Below, in pieces: positions 16,876-25,664 of a stretch of 63,987 nucleotides of DNA; position 1 is the stretch's first letter; each line of letters starts with the position of its first letter. The notes beneath the pieces were generated by a model. It was not told the origin of the DNA. It searched no databases and saw only the letters and a program-made list of their open reading frames with translations. Source of the stretch: Terriglobia bacterium (GTDB lineage: Bacteria > Acidobacteriota > Terriglobia > Bryobacterales > UBA6623); assembly GCA_009838515.1 (NCBI GenBank), contig VXRL01000057.1:97580-161566 (forward strand), read 5' to 3'. The translations under genes and the position numbers were made by a program.

Positions 16876-18423
16876 TCACTCGCCGGGCAGTTCCCAGCGC
16901 GGCGGCGCTTGGAAGCCTTCCCGGCCTTCGTTGTACGGGACAACGGCGTCCTCGGGCTGAAGAGCGCGGAACTCTTTGACCTTCTCATACATCGAATCCG
17001 CCAACGCGCGGTTCTCGTCCAAGACGTTGTGCTCCTCGGCCATGTCCTCAGAAATCTTGAACAAGAAGCGCTTGCGCAGCGAGTCGTCGGCTGTCTCGTC
17101 TGTGACAACCGGTCCGACGACGACCAGCTTCCAGTCATTGGTCATGTAGGAAATCTGCTCGGATTGCGGGCCAGTCTGCCCGATGTAGTTGTACAGTTCC
17201 CGCTCTAGCGACTCTTGGCGGCCGGTAAGCACATCTAAGATGTCCAATCCATCCAACGGCTTGCCGCCGAAGCTCTCAACGCCGGCGATTCGCATGACGG
17301 TGGGCAGAATGTCGATGTTGGCCAGTGGGGCCTCGATCTTCTGGCCCAGCGGAATCTGTCCTGGCCAGCGGGCCGCGGCGGCGACGCGGATCCCGCCCTC
17401 GAATACGCTCGCCTTGGCCCCCCGGAGCGGCGTGTTCTCGCCAATGCCGCCGACTCCGCCGTTGTCCGAGCTGAAGAGCACGAACGTATCGGAAGCGATG
17501 CCCGTCTGATCGATCGCGTCGAGAATCTTGCCGACACTCTCGTCGAGAGAATGAACCATCGCACCGAGGATCTTGCGATTCCTGTGGCGAGCCTCGCTCG
17601 TCGAACTCGGCTCGACTCCTCGCACCCCCTGGAAGAAACCTCGTGCCGGAGGCAGCCCCTCATAGAGCGGAAGATGTTGTTCCTTGGCTTGGTAGGGGCT
17701 GTGCGGCGCTAGAAACGGCACATAGCATAGGAACGGCTCGGCATCACCAGCATGGGTCCGGATGAACTTGGCAGCGCGATCGGCTATGAGGTCGGTCGCG
17801 TAGCCTTGATCGCCGCTTGGTTCAAACCCGTCATGCCAGTCGACCTCTCCTTCGCGTTCGTGAGTGAAGTAGTCGACCGCTCCGTTGTAGTGGCCATAGA
17901 ACTCGGTGAATCCTCTGCGCAGTGGGTGATATTTCTTGTCGGAATGCCCCAGGTGCCACTTGCCGAAGACGCCGCGGTGCTTGTAGCCGGCCTCGGCGAG
18001 CACGTCTGCGATGGTCAGCTCGGACACGTCCATGCCGCCGCCGCGCCAAGGCGGATAGACCGCCCGCATCGAACCATAGCGGATGGGGTAGCGCCCGGTC
18101 AGCAAGCCGGCCCTCGTCGGAGAACACACCGGCGCCACGTAATAGCGCGCTAGCTCCGCACCCTCGGCGGCGATGCGATCGATGTTCGGCGTGGCGATGT
18201 TGCCGCCATGGAGGGTCACATCGGTCCAGCCTAGGTCGTCAGCAAGCAGAATGACGATGTTGGGCCGGGCCGCGCTTGAGGATTCGGTTGCGTCTGGCCC
18301 GCACCCCTGAAGCAAGAGCAATGCGAATGCGAACAGCCCGTGAGCCGCTCTTGCAACTGAGCTTGGTGAACGGCTCCCCCGGGGGTCGTTGGCAAATCGA
18401 GCGGTGAGACGAGAGTTGAACAT
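16876..18423 (-). CDS. Lipoprotein sulfatase (Cys-type, arylsulfatase family)
   Basis: A 515-residue sulfatase. The first residues end in the lipobox LLQGC (Cys41), so it is probably tethered to a membrane facing the periplasm or outside. The metal-binding ADD (61-63) and the formylglycine motif CSPTR (Cys100) are intact, followed by LTGRYPIRYG. KWHLGH and the C-terminal SSDNGG metal site are also present. ATG 18423 is preferred over an earlier in-frame start at 18531 because it directly precedes the signal sequence. The Cys must be converted by a formylglycine-generating enzyme, which is not in the window. It probably desulfates a polysaccharide. Confidence 0.92.
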   Translation of the reverse strand: MFNSRLTARFANDPRGSRSPSSVARAAHGLFAFALLLLQGCGPDATESSSAARPNIVILLADDLGWTDVTLHGGNIATPNIDRIAAEGAELARYYVAPVCSPTRAGLLTGRYPIRYGSMRAVYPPWRGGGMDVSELTIADVLAEAGYKHRGVFGKWHLGHSDKKYHPLRRGFTEFYGHYNGAVDYFTHEREGEVDWHDGFEPSGDQGYATDLIADRAAKFIRTHAGDAEPFLCYVPFLAPHSPYQAKEQHLPLYEGLPPARGFFQGVRGVEPSSTSEARHRNRKILGAMVHSLDESVGKILDAIDQTGIASDTFVLFSSDNGGVGGIGENTPLRGAKASVFEGGIRVAAAARWPGQIPLGQKIEAPLANIDILPTVMRIAGVESFGGKPLDGLDILDVLTGRQESLERELYNYIGQTGPQSEQISYMTNDWKLVVVGPVVTDETADDSLRKRFLFKISEDMAEEHNVLDENRALADSMYEKVKEFRALQPEDAVVPYNEGREGFQAPPRWELPGE

Positions 18424-18686
18424 GCGTAATCCTTGGCCTCCCGGACTCGATGGCGAAGTAGGTGGCGGCTCGCAGCTCAAGAAGTACCCGCAGCACTCCA
18501 GCCGACACCATCCTGACCAATTGGCCTGCAAGGGCCTGAACTTCTACGAAGAAAGAGTCTCGATGCTACAGCATACGTCATGATCGGAATGGGTCTCACT
18601 AAGCCCTGAAGCCACTGTGTCTCGATGTTCTTGCCTTCGTTGACGCGACGGATCGGATTGCAGGCTCCAGCCCTGACTTGTCCGAG

Positions 18687-18727
18687 TTGACTGCGAGACA
18701 CAGATAGACTAGTCTGAATATGGTCTA
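18687..18727 (+). promoter_or_regulatory. Candidate vapBC promoter and operator
   Basis: TTGACT (18687-18692) and TAGTCT (18710-18715) at 17-base spacing form a weak sigma-70-like promoter. A perfect 10-bp palindrome AGACTAGTCT (18706-18715) covers the -10, and another GTCTA half-site lies at 18723-18727. VapB-type antitoxins repress their own operon through palindromes in this position. The remaining gap between the sulfatase start (18423) and vapB shows nothing else. Confidence 0.45.
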
Positions 18728-18763
18728 TTTATGTCGGCCCCACTAACCTAGGAGGGATTACAT

Positions 18764-19006
18764 GTGTCGGTAATCGGTGCATTCGATGCGAAAACGCATC
18801 TTCCGCAACTTCTGCGGCGAGTTCAAGAAGGCGAGCAATTCGTCATCACCAAGCACAATCGACCTGTGGCTGAGCTTATTCCGTTCAGACAGCGCGACAC
18901 CGTCAGAATCCGGGCTGCGATTGATGGCTTGGCGGCGTTTCAGAAGACGCACAGCCTAGGCGGCCTGTCAGTGCGTGAACTGATCGAAGACGGACGTCGA
19001 TTTTAG
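18764..19006 (+). CDS. vapB: Type II antitoxin, Phd/YefM-VapB family
   Basis: An 80-residue antitoxin. The N-terminal half (GAFDAKTHLPQLLRRVQEGE and ITKHNRPVAELIP) is the Phd/YefM DNA-binding fold that makes the operator-binding dimer; the C-terminal part (SVRELIEDGRRF) is the toxin-wrapping tail. It starts with GTG, with GGAGGG eight bases upstream at 18751-18756; an ATG two bases earlier is out of frame. Its TAG stop overlaps the toxin GTG by one base. Confidence 0.92.
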   Translation: MSVIGAFDAKTHLPQLLRRVQEGEQFVITKHNRPVAELIPFRQRDTVRIRAAIDGLAAFQKTHSLGGLSVRELIEDGRRF

Positions 19007-19413
19007 TGGCCTTCGTCCTAGACAGCTCCGTGACCATGGCGTGGATCTTCCCTGACGAGGCGAGCGTGTCCACCGACCTCTTGCGAGAGTCACTTGTGGA
19101 GGACAGCGCGTTTGTCCCGGCGCTCTGGCCAGTCGAGACGGGGAACGTGCTGCTGATGGCGACCAGAAGAGGCCGGATCGCCAAGGATGACTGGCAGCAG
19201 ATTCGGGAGAATCTCAAAGCGCTGCCCATCAACATTGATCCCGTTTCTACAGATCGAGTTTGGGGTGCGGTACTCGACCTCGCCGACACGCACCGGATCT
19301 CGGCATACGACGCGATGTATCTCGAACTTGCGCTGCGGCTGCGGCTGCCCCTCGCAACGCTGGACCGGGAGCTGGCAGCCGCAGCGCGGGCTTCCGGTGT
19401 CGAAGCGCCTTAG
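19006..19413 (+). CDS. vapC: VapC-type PIN-domain ribonuclease toxin
   Basis: A 135-residue PIN-domain toxin, a Mg-dependent RNase. The acidic site is complete: Asp6 (VLDSSV), Glu44 (WPVETGNV), Asp102 (SAYDAMYLELA) and Asp120 (ATLDREL). The GTG start shares a base with the antitoxin stop (TAGTG), so the pair is translationally coupled. The likely target is tRNA or rRNA by family, but the specific target is not predictable. No sign of inactivation is seen. Confidence 0.93.
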   Translation: MAFVLDSSVTMAWIFPDEASVSTDLLRESLVEDSAFVPALWPVETGNVLLMATRRGRIAKDDWQQIRENLKALPINIDPVSTDRVWGAVLDLADTHRISAYDAMYLELALRLRLPLATLDRELAAAARASGVEAP

Positions 19414-19525
19414 GACGCGCAGTGTAACGCTCTTACGGGTGGGGTGAACTCTTGGCTTGCCGTGAGTCTCCTATCAGTCGGCGTGTTGGCACCGGCCCTC
19501 CCGCAACCCGATTCACGAGGACGGA

Positions 19526-20344
19526 GTGCTAGACTCCGGTTTGACACGCCCCGCAGCTGTCGCTCTCTCGATCGCCGGCTCTGATCCGTCCGGTGGCGCG
19601 GGCCTGCAGGCCGATCTCAAGACGTTCCATCAGTTCGGCGTATATGGGATGGCAGTGCCGACACTGCTCACCGTCCAGAACACTCTTGGCGTCGAGTCCT
19701 CCACCTGCCTATCGGCTGCATTGGTCCGAGCCCAACTTGACTGCATTCAGCGCGACATGCCGCCGGCCGTAGCCAAGACCGGTGCACTCGGCGATCCGGC
19801 CATCGTGAGCGTCGTAGCCGACTGGGTGCGCGAGTCGGATGTTCCGCTCGTCGTAGATCCCGTGATGGCGAGCACCCACGGTGATTCCCTCGCAACCGAA
19901 CAGACGATTGATGCACTCGTCGAGGATCTGCTCCCTCGTTGTTTCTTGGTAACCCCCAACCTGCCCGAAGCTGCCACGCTATCCGGGATCGCCATCACGG
20001 ATCGGAACGATATGCGCCGTGCAGCAGAGCGTATTGGCAAGCGGGGCGCTAGGCGGGTGCTGGTCAAGGGTGGACACTTGGATTCCGACGCCATCGACCT
20101 GCTGTGGGCGGACGAATTCGTGCTCACCTTCCCGGCAGAGCGCATCCAGAGTCGTCATACCCACGGCACGGGGTGCGTTCTGTCGGCAGCCATCACGGCC
20201 ATGCTGGCTCGCGATTACACGTTGTTCGACGCGGTGGAGCATGCCAAGCGCTATGTCACTGAAGCCATCCGCACTGCCCCCGGACTCGGCCGGGGCCAGG
20301 GTCCTCTAAACCTGCACGCTCCCACCGATTCGAAGGCAGAGTGA
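19526..20344 (+). CDS. thiD: Hydroxymethylpyrimidine / phosphomethylpyrimidine kinase
   Basis: A 272-residue ribokinase-fold enzyme of thiamine synthesis that phosphorylates HMP and HMP-P. Signature segments are SIAGSDPSGGAGLQADLKTF near the start, VVDPVMAST, and the ATP-site THGTGCVLSAAI. It starts with GTG after GAGGACGGA. No other thi gene is nearby, and no TPP riboswitch is evident in the 112 bases before it. The next gene starts within its stop codon (GTGA). Confidence 0.95.
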   Translation: MLDSGLTRPAAVALSIAGSDPSGGAGLQADLKTFHQFGVYGMAVPTLLTVQNTLGVESSTCLSAALVRAQLDCIQRDMPPAVAKTGALGDPAIVSVVADWVRESDVPLVVDPVMASTHGDSLATEQTIDALVEDLLPRCFLVTPNLPEAATLSGIAITDRNDMRRAAERIGKRGARRVLVKGGHLDSDAIDLLWADEFVLTFPAERIQSRHTHGTGCVLSAAITAMLARDYTLFDAVEHAKRYVTEAIRTAPGLGRGQGPLNLHAPTDSKAE

Positions 20345-21279
20345 GTCTGCGATCATCAAGGATTGGGGCCGGCATGGGGGAATCCGAGAGCAACCGCAAA
20401 TGGCCCCTAGCAATCCTCGCAGCGGTGGTGTTTCCCGCGCTAGTTCTGCACGGCACCTGCGTTTCTGTACTCGGCCCGGGCACTTGGGGCTCGGGGCTGG
20501 TCGAGACACTGCCCGACTTTAAGGCGCCCACGTCTGCTGTGGAGGCCTACCGCCAAGAGTTCCAAGCCGAGCCTCGAATTGCAGACGCAGGCGCAGAAGC
20601 CACGCCGTCCCAAACACCGGCAGGAATCCCGGGAAGCGTCGTTTGGACGCACGCCTGGGACGATCGCGTGCTGTATCTAACAGAAGGACACGAACGATCC
20701 CGCCGCCGGCTCTACGTTTCTCGGACGAATTCAACTCTTAGCGAGGTTGCGTTGCCGAGCGGCCACCTAGTCGCGCACCCGCAATGGACCGTGGACGGCA
20801 TCGTCTATGTACGCTGGAACCCTTGGGCGGTCCCGCCCGCGAGCAAGCTTCGCCGATATGCGGCGAGTTGGTTTGATCCCACGCTGCGCCCGGAATCGTC
20901 GCTCTACGGGAACGCCCCCGACACGGGCGACTGGCATTTCTTGATGCCCGGTCACTCCCTCACGGTTTCGCCCGATGGGAGACAAGCGGCACTGCTTCGT
21001 TCCGGCGCATTGCTAGCCGGCTATTACAGTGTCCATGTCTGGCGAATCGGCTCTCCCGACGCGCCCGCCATCATGAGCCTTCGCGAACATGGCAGTGACG
21101 CAACCAGATCATTCCGAATCCAGTGGTCCGCGGATTCCACCGCATTGCACATCCAAGGCCGGACGGGAGGCTTCGATCGCCGGTCGTCGCGCGGCGACAC
21201 AGGCTCGGAAGGCGTCTCCATCAATCTTCTGTACATGATTAATGACGGGACCGTATATGATTTGAATCTTGGGAGTTAA
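20341..21279 (+). CDS. Exported protein of unknown function, beta-propeller-like
   Basis: A 312-residue protein with an N-terminal hydrophobic anchor or signal (about residues 21-45) after a basic stretch. The body shows weak WD/TolB-like repeats, such as HPQWTVDGIVYVRWNPW and LTVSPDGRQAALL, each with the pattern hydrophobic-xSxDG. It starts with GTG overlapping the thiD stop by four bases, and the TRAP dctP gene begins 14 bases after it. No known family is recognised. A periplasmic or extracytoplasmic propeller is the best guess. Confidence 0.7.
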   Translation: MSLRSSRIGAGMGESESNRKWPLAILAAVVFPALVLHGTCVSVLGPGTWGSGLVETLPDFKAPTSAVEAYRQEFQAEPRIADAGAEATPSQTPAGIPGSVVWTHAWDDRVLYLTEGHERSRRRLYVSRTNSTLSEVALPSGHLVAHPQWTVDGIVYVRWNPWAVPPASKLRRYAASWFDPTLRPESSLYGNAPDTGDWHFLMPGHSLTVSPDGRQAALLRSGALLAGYYSVHVWRIGSPDAPAIMSLREHGSDATRSFRIQWSADSTALHIQGRTGGFDRRSSRGDTGSEGVSINLLYMINDGTVYDLNLGS

Positions 21280-21293
21280 GCCCTCCAATCGGA

Positions 21294-22304
21294 ATGTCCA
21301 TCCACTCCCACCTCGGCAAGTTCGCAGGGATCGTGGCCTGCCTCGCGTGCCTAGGTTGCAGTCAGGCTACGCAATCCTATCTCTTCCGCTACGCCAACAC
21401 TCAACCCGCGCAACACCCGCGCAGCATCTCGATGGCCTATTTCGAGGAGATCGTCGAGAAACGCACTAACGGTCGGATCGAAGTCGAGAACCACTTCGGC
21501 GGCACTCTCGGGCGCGAACGGGAGCTGATGGACCTCGTCGCCGTTAACGTGCTTCAAGGTACCCGCGGCGGGTTCTTCTTCGATGTCAGCCCGAAGTACA
21601 CGATATACCTGCTGCCCTTTCTCGTAGACGACTGGGACCAAGCCTTGCGGCTGGTCAACAGTGACTTTACGGCCCGCGTCAACGCCGAGGGCCGTCGCAA
21701 CGGCTATCACGTGCCCGCCTGTGGCATCTCGCAGGGCTTCCGCGCCCACACGACCAGCGTCCGGCCGATCCGCACACCGGAGGACTTTCGCGGCCTCAAG
21801 CTCCGCGTACCGGCGCAGGAGCCAAACATAATATTAACCAGTGTCTTAGGAGCCAATCCTCAAGAGATACCTTTTACCGAGGTCTATCAAGCCTGCAAGA
21901 CGGGAGTGATCGATGGGCAGGATAACGCCCCGTCCAACCTGTGGGACTTCCGCATCCACGAGGTCCAGAAGTATCTCAGCGTCTCCAACTACATGACCGG
22001 TCCCGATCCGTTCATCGTAAATCTTGCATGGTACGATTCGCTGCCTGCGGACCTGCAGGAGCAGTTTGACAGCTCCGCTCGCGAAGCAATCGCATATAGC
22101 GACCGCATGAATCGGGACAGCGAGCAGGAGTACATCGACAAGTTATCCACCGTGCTCGAGACCAACTACATCGAAGGCGAGGCGCTGGAGCGATTCCGTG
22201 AGGCGGCGGCGCCAGTCTACGACATCCTCATCGCCAAGGGCTACTTCAGCTGGGAGGATGTCGAGGCCGCGAGACGATCGGCACGAGGCGAGGAACAGCA
22301 GTGA
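21294..22304 (+). CDS. dctP: TRAP transporter substrate-binding protein (DctP family)
   Basis: A 336-residue periplasmic binding protein for a TRAP uptake system. The N-terminus has a lipoprotein-like signal (IVACLACLGCS), so it is probably tethered. DctP hallmarks are HPRSISMAYFEEIVEKRTNGRI, the substrate-carboxylate segment GLKLRVP with its Arg (near residue 180), and GVIDGQDNAPSNLWD. These indicate an organic-anion substrate, typically a dicarboxylate or sugar acid. It overlaps dctQ by four bases. Confidence 0.94.
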   Translation: MSIHSHLGKFAGIVACLACLGCSQATQSYLFRYANTQPAQHPRSISMAYFEEIVEKRTNGRIEVENHFGGTLGRERELMDLVAVNVLQGTRGGFFFDVSPKYTIYLLPFLVDDWDQALRLVNSDFTARVNAEGRRNGYHVPACGISQGFRAHTTSVRPIRTPEDFRGLKLRVPAQEPNIILTSVLGANPQEIPFTEVYQACKTGVIDGQDNAPSNLWDFRIHEVQKYLSVSNYMTGPDPFIVNLAWYDSLPADLQEQFDSSAREAIAYSDRMNRDSEQEYIDKLSTVLETNYIEGEALERFREAAAPVYDILIAKGYFSWEDVEAARRSARGEEQQ

Positions 22305-22780
22305 GCCTCCAGGCTTTCGAGCGTCGCCTGACGACCCTGCTGGAATCCGTGCTGGCGGCAGGTCTGCTGGGGATGTTCCTCGTCGTGGTTCTGTTGGTCG
22401 CACTACGCTACGCCTTCCAATCGGGCCTGGTCGGGGCCAACGAAACTGCCACCGTCGTGTTTGTTTACCTCTCCTCGCTGGGAGCGGCCGTAGCGGTGGG
22501 ACGCCAAGAGCACATCCGCGTCGATCTCCTCTCGGCCCGCCTCGGCCGGCGGGGCAGGCTCGCACTTGGAGCCTGCAACCTAGGCATGGTCGCCATCCTC
22601 AATGCCGTTCTGGCAGCCAGCAGCGCTGCTTGGATCGCCGCTACTGGGCAGACCCTCATGCCGGTCACACAGATGCCCCGCTACCTGCTCCAAGCCAGCG
22701 TGCCGCTCGGGTGCGGACTCGCCACGCTGTACTGCGTAATCAAGCTAGTCACCCTGTTTCGCAAGGAGTTAGCTCGTTGA
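22301..22780 (+). CDS. dctQ: TRAP transporter small permease (DctQ family)
   Basis: A 159-residue membrane protein with four hydrophobic segments and the DctQ motif VALRYAFQSGLVGANE, followed by GRQEHIRVDLL. It starts with GTG overlapping the dctP stop (GTGA). It pairs with DctM in the membrane to form the transporter. Confidence 0.93.
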   Translation: MSLQAFERRLTTLLESVLAAGLLGMFLVVVLLVALRYAFQSGLVGANETATVVFVYLSSLGAAVAVGRQEHIRVDLLSARLGRRGRLALGACNLGMVAILNAVLAASSAAWIAATGQTLMPVTQMPRYLLQASVPLGCGLATLYCVIKLVTLFRKELAR

Positions 22781-24048
22781 TCCTGCTGCTCCTGATTAGC
22801 CTGCTCGCCCTGATCGGAATCGGGGTGCCGGTGGCGTACGCGCTAGGGGTCTCGGTCTTGCTCTACGTGACCCTGAGCGACACCCAGCTCCTGCTCATGC
22901 TGCCGCTGCGCTTGCTGGCCGGATTCGACTCCTACGCGCTGATGAGCCTGCCACTGTTCATTCTGATGGGCCAGGTCATGAACTCGGCCCAGATCACCTC
23001 TCGGCTCATCGATTTCAGCATGCTGCTGGCCGGAAGGTTCAAGAGCGGGCTGGGCTTAGTGAACGTGCTTGCCAGCATGCTGTTCGGCGGGATTTCAGGC
23101 TCGTCAGCATCAGACACCGCCTCGATCGGCTCAGTGCTGATCCCTGAAATGGAGCGGCGGGGCTACCGCAAGGAAGTCGCGGCCGGCATCACGGTGGCAT
23201 CTTCCACGATGGGCATGGTCATACCGCCGAGCATTCCCATGGTGCTCTACGCGGTGGTTGCGCAGCAATCCGTCGGCAAGCTCTTCCTGGGAGGGGTATT
23301 CCCCGGCATCATCGTCGGCTTGTTCCAGATGGCGCTGGTCCGCATGCTGGCCCACGGTGGATCGGAGCGCCAGCGCGTCACGCTGGCCACCGCCCTGCGG
23401 CTTACCGCCCGGTCGGTGCCCGTGTTGCTGATGCCGGTGATCGTGGTCGGAGCGGTCGTCTTCGGGATTGCTACCGCTACCGAGTCCGCCGCCCTCGGCG
23501 TGCTCTACGCGGTGCTCGCGGGGTTCGCTCTCACTCGGGCGCTGACGCCTGGCTCGTTCTGGCAGTGCCTGCGCTCAACAGCCCTTACCAGCTCGAAGAT
23601 CATGATCGTGATCGCGCTCTCGCAAGCCTATATCTGGATCCTGGCGCTGGAGCGCGTGCCGGAGGCGATCGCTGCGTTTGTCGTAGACCTAGGCTTGGGC
23701 GCTACCGGGACGCTGCTGCTAGTCAACCTGATCGTCCTCGCTGCGGGCACTGTGATCGACGTCAGCCCGGCCATCCTGCTCTTGACGCCTGTTTTCGCGC
23801 CCGCCCTAGAGAGCCTGGGCGTGTCGCCGATCCTGTTCGGAGTGTTGCTGGTGTCGGGACTGGCCGTGGGCGCCTGCACGCCGCCAGTTGGAACCTGCCT
23901 GAACGTTTGCGCGGCCATCGCCGAGCTAGACATTGGGAAGATCTTCCGTGGCGCGGCCCCGTTCCTTGGTGCCAACGCAGCTACCCTGGTCGTCGTCACG
24001 CTACTTCCCGAAATCGCCTTGTGGCTGCCCGAACGGCTGATACCTTGA
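22777..24048 (+). CDS. dctM: TRAP transporter large permease (DctM family)
   Basis: A 423-residue membrane protein with about twelve hydrophobic segments and DctM signatures: PLFILMGQVMNSAQIT, FGGISGSSASDTASIGSVLIP and IPPSIPMVLY in the first half, and VGACTPPVGTCLNVC in the second. The start is TTG at 22777, overlapping the dctQ stop by four bases (TTGA), with AAGGAG at 22763-22768. The frame is open far upstream through dctQ, which is an artefact of GC content. Confidence 0.95.
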   Translation: MILLLLISLLALIGIGVPVAYALGVSVLLYVTLSDTQLLLMLPLRLLAGFDSYALMSLPLFILMGQVMNSAQITSRLIDFSMLLAGRFKSGLGLVNVLASMLFGGISGSSASDTASIGSVLIPEMERRGYRKEVAAGITVASSTMGMVIPPSIPMVLYAVVAQQSVGKLFLGGVFPGIIVGLFQMALVRMLAHGGSERQRVTLATALRLTARSVPVLLMPVIVVGAVVFGIATATESAALGVLYAVLAGFALTRALTPGSFWQCLRSTALTSSKIMIVIALSQAYIWILALERVPEAIAAFVVDLGLGATGTLLLVNLIVLAAGTVIDVSPAILLLTPVFAPALESLGVSPILFGVLLVSGLAVGACTPPVGTCLNVCAAIAELDIGKIFRGAAPFLGANAATLVVVTLLPEIALWLPERLIP

Positions 24049-24088
24049 TACCGAGGTCGATCTCGCCAGAAGTCGTGGTATCCCCGCT

Positions 24089-25018
24089 ATGGCGGATACT
24101 CGGAACAAGCGAGGCCAAAGACCTGTGCCCAGGGACTCGGTCCCAGATCGAGCGATCGCAGGAACGGGGATGGCTCGTTTGCAGCCAGCGCATAAGCTCT
24201 CAGGTGCCGGCAACTGGAGCGGCGGGAATCGACTGTCTCGCGCGCTAGCGCTGATCCTCGCTACCACGGCTACGCTCTCGGCTGCCGAAGTTGTCCACAG
24301 TCTCCGCAGCCCGCGCCAGGCTGGCGAAACGACCGTGCGGGTCTTCGTGCCCGACACCCCGAATCCCCCAGCTCAACCTCGGCTCCTGCTAGTGCTCCCG
24401 GTCGAAGCCGGAACGGAGAGCCGCTGGGGCGACCCTGCCGCCGAGATCCGGCGGACAAATATCGCCAACCGGTACCGGCTTGTGGCCGCGATTCCGACCT
24501 TCACGGCACTACCGTGGTATGCCGACCATCCTTCGGACGAGCGCCTGCAGCAAGAGACCTACCTGCTCCGTGATGTGCTGCCCCTGATCGACCGCCACCA
24601 CGGCACCGAGTCCGGGTCCGGCCAGACCCTGCTCGTCGGGTTCTCAAAATCGGGATGGGGAGCATGGTCCCTTCTGCTGCGCAATCCAGGGATATTTGCC
24701 CGCGCAGCCGCTTGGGACGCACCACTCATGCAATCAAAGCCTGACAAGTACGGCATGGGACCCGTCTTCGGCGATCAAGCTAACTTCAACGGATACTTGA
24801 TCAGCGACCTAGTGAAGCGTCAGGCCGAGTTGCTCCGCGCGCGCAAACGTCTGGTCCTAACAGGCTATTTCGAGTCGTTTCGCCCCCACCACGTCGCCAT
24901 GCACGAGTTACTCAAGGAGCTAGGAGTGCCTCACGCCTACCGAGACGGCCCCAAGCGGGATCACCACTGGGAGTCAGGCTGGCTCGACGAGGCTGTCAGC
25001 CTTCTCCTCTTGCCTTGA
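24089..25018 (+). CDS. Exported putative esterase (alpha/beta hydrolase)
   Basis: A 309-residue protein. After a long polar N-terminus comes a signal-like stretch (about residues 50-66, ALALILATTATLSAA), then an alpha/beta-hydrolase fold of the esterase-D/enterochelin-esterase type. The nucleophile elbow is GFSKSG with Ser near residue 183, and the catalytic His is likely in KRDHHWESGW. An internal ATG at 24170 would give a shorter leader and is equally plausible. It follows the TRAP operon by 40 bases on the same strand, so it might process a transported ester; that is inference. Confidence 0.75.
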   Translation: MADTRNKRGQRPVPRDSVPDRAIAGTGMARLQPAHKLSGAGNWSGGNRLSRALALILATTATLSAAEVVHSLRSPRQAGETTVRVFVPDTPNPPAQPRLLLVLPVEAGTESRWGDPAAEIRRTNIANRYRLVAAIPTFTALPWYADHPSDERLQQETYLLRDVLPLIDRHHGTESGSGQTLLVGFSKSGWGAWSLLLRNPGIFARAAAWDAPLMQSKPDKYGMGPVFGDQANFNGYLISDLVKRQAELLRARKRLVLTGYFESFRPHHVAMHELLKELGVPHAYRDGPKRDHHWESGWLDEAVSLLLLP

Positions 25019-25032
25019 TTGGTTTTGACCAT

Positions 25033-25052
25033 TCGCCAGCAATCGCTGGCGA
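25033..25052. terminator. Hairpin downstream of the esterase gene
   Basis: TCGCCAGC-AATC-GCTGGCGA is a perfect 8-bp stem with a 4-base loop, 15 bases after the stop. There is no T run, so it may be a Rho-dependent or 3'-stabilising hairpin. A second hairpin (CCCCGG/CCGGGG, 25140-25157) lies in the same 239-base gap, which otherwise holds nothing recognisable. Confidence 0.45.
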
Positions 25053-25257
25053 CCTTCGGGAGTAAACCGATTCGTGTGGTAAAAGGAGTGCTGGTCTACC
25101 TATCGACAGTGGCCCTTGTGAATGGCGGCGCGGTCTACGCCCCGGTTCCTGCCGGGGGGCGACTTCATTACTGGAGCGTTGGCGTGTGGTAGCCCAGCTT
25201 GGCGACCAGACTAGTGCTGTCTCACCCGAAAGCGTGCGCCGGTGAAGGAGAGCGGAC

Positions 25258-25587
25258 ATGAAGAATGACCTCGTCCTAAGTGAGCGGATACGGCCGATTC
25301 TCGCGAGGCGGAGGGGCGTTTCCGAGCGGAAGATGTTCGGTGGCACCTGCTTCATGCTCAATGGAAACATGTGCGTCGGAACATGGAAGGAATCTCTCAT
25401 CGTAAGACTTGGCAAGAACGGCCACGAACAGACTCTGACGGAGCCGCACACACGGCCGGCTGACATGAACGGTAGGGCCATGAAGGGCTGGGCACTCGTG
25501 GAGCCGGCAGGCATCGCATCCGACGAGAGTCTCATGATGTGGGTTGACAGGGCCGCGAAGTACGCCGAGTCCCTGCCGGCGAAATGA
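25258..25587 (+). CDS. TfoX N-terminal domain protein
   Basis: A 109-residue single-domain TfoX/Sxy-N protein. Family marks are MFGGTCFMLNGNMCVG after an RPILARRRGVSERK segment, and a C-terminal MMWVDRAAKYAESLP helix. The full-length competence regulator TfoX has a second domain that is absent here; stand-alone N-domain proteins are common in environmental bacteria and their role is not settled. GAAGGAGAG precedes the ATG. Confidence 0.85.
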   Translation: MKNDLVLSERIRPILARRRGVSERKMFGGTCFMLNGNMCVGTWKESLIVRLGKNGHEQTLTEPHTRPADMNGRAMKGWALVEPAGIASDESLMMWVDRAAKYAESLPAK

Positions 25588-25664
25588 CGCAGGCCGCGAC
25601 TTCCGGCTGTAGAACGCGGTCACGGCCAAGAGGCCGCCTGTCCTGCTAACGCAGGGAGGCATTG

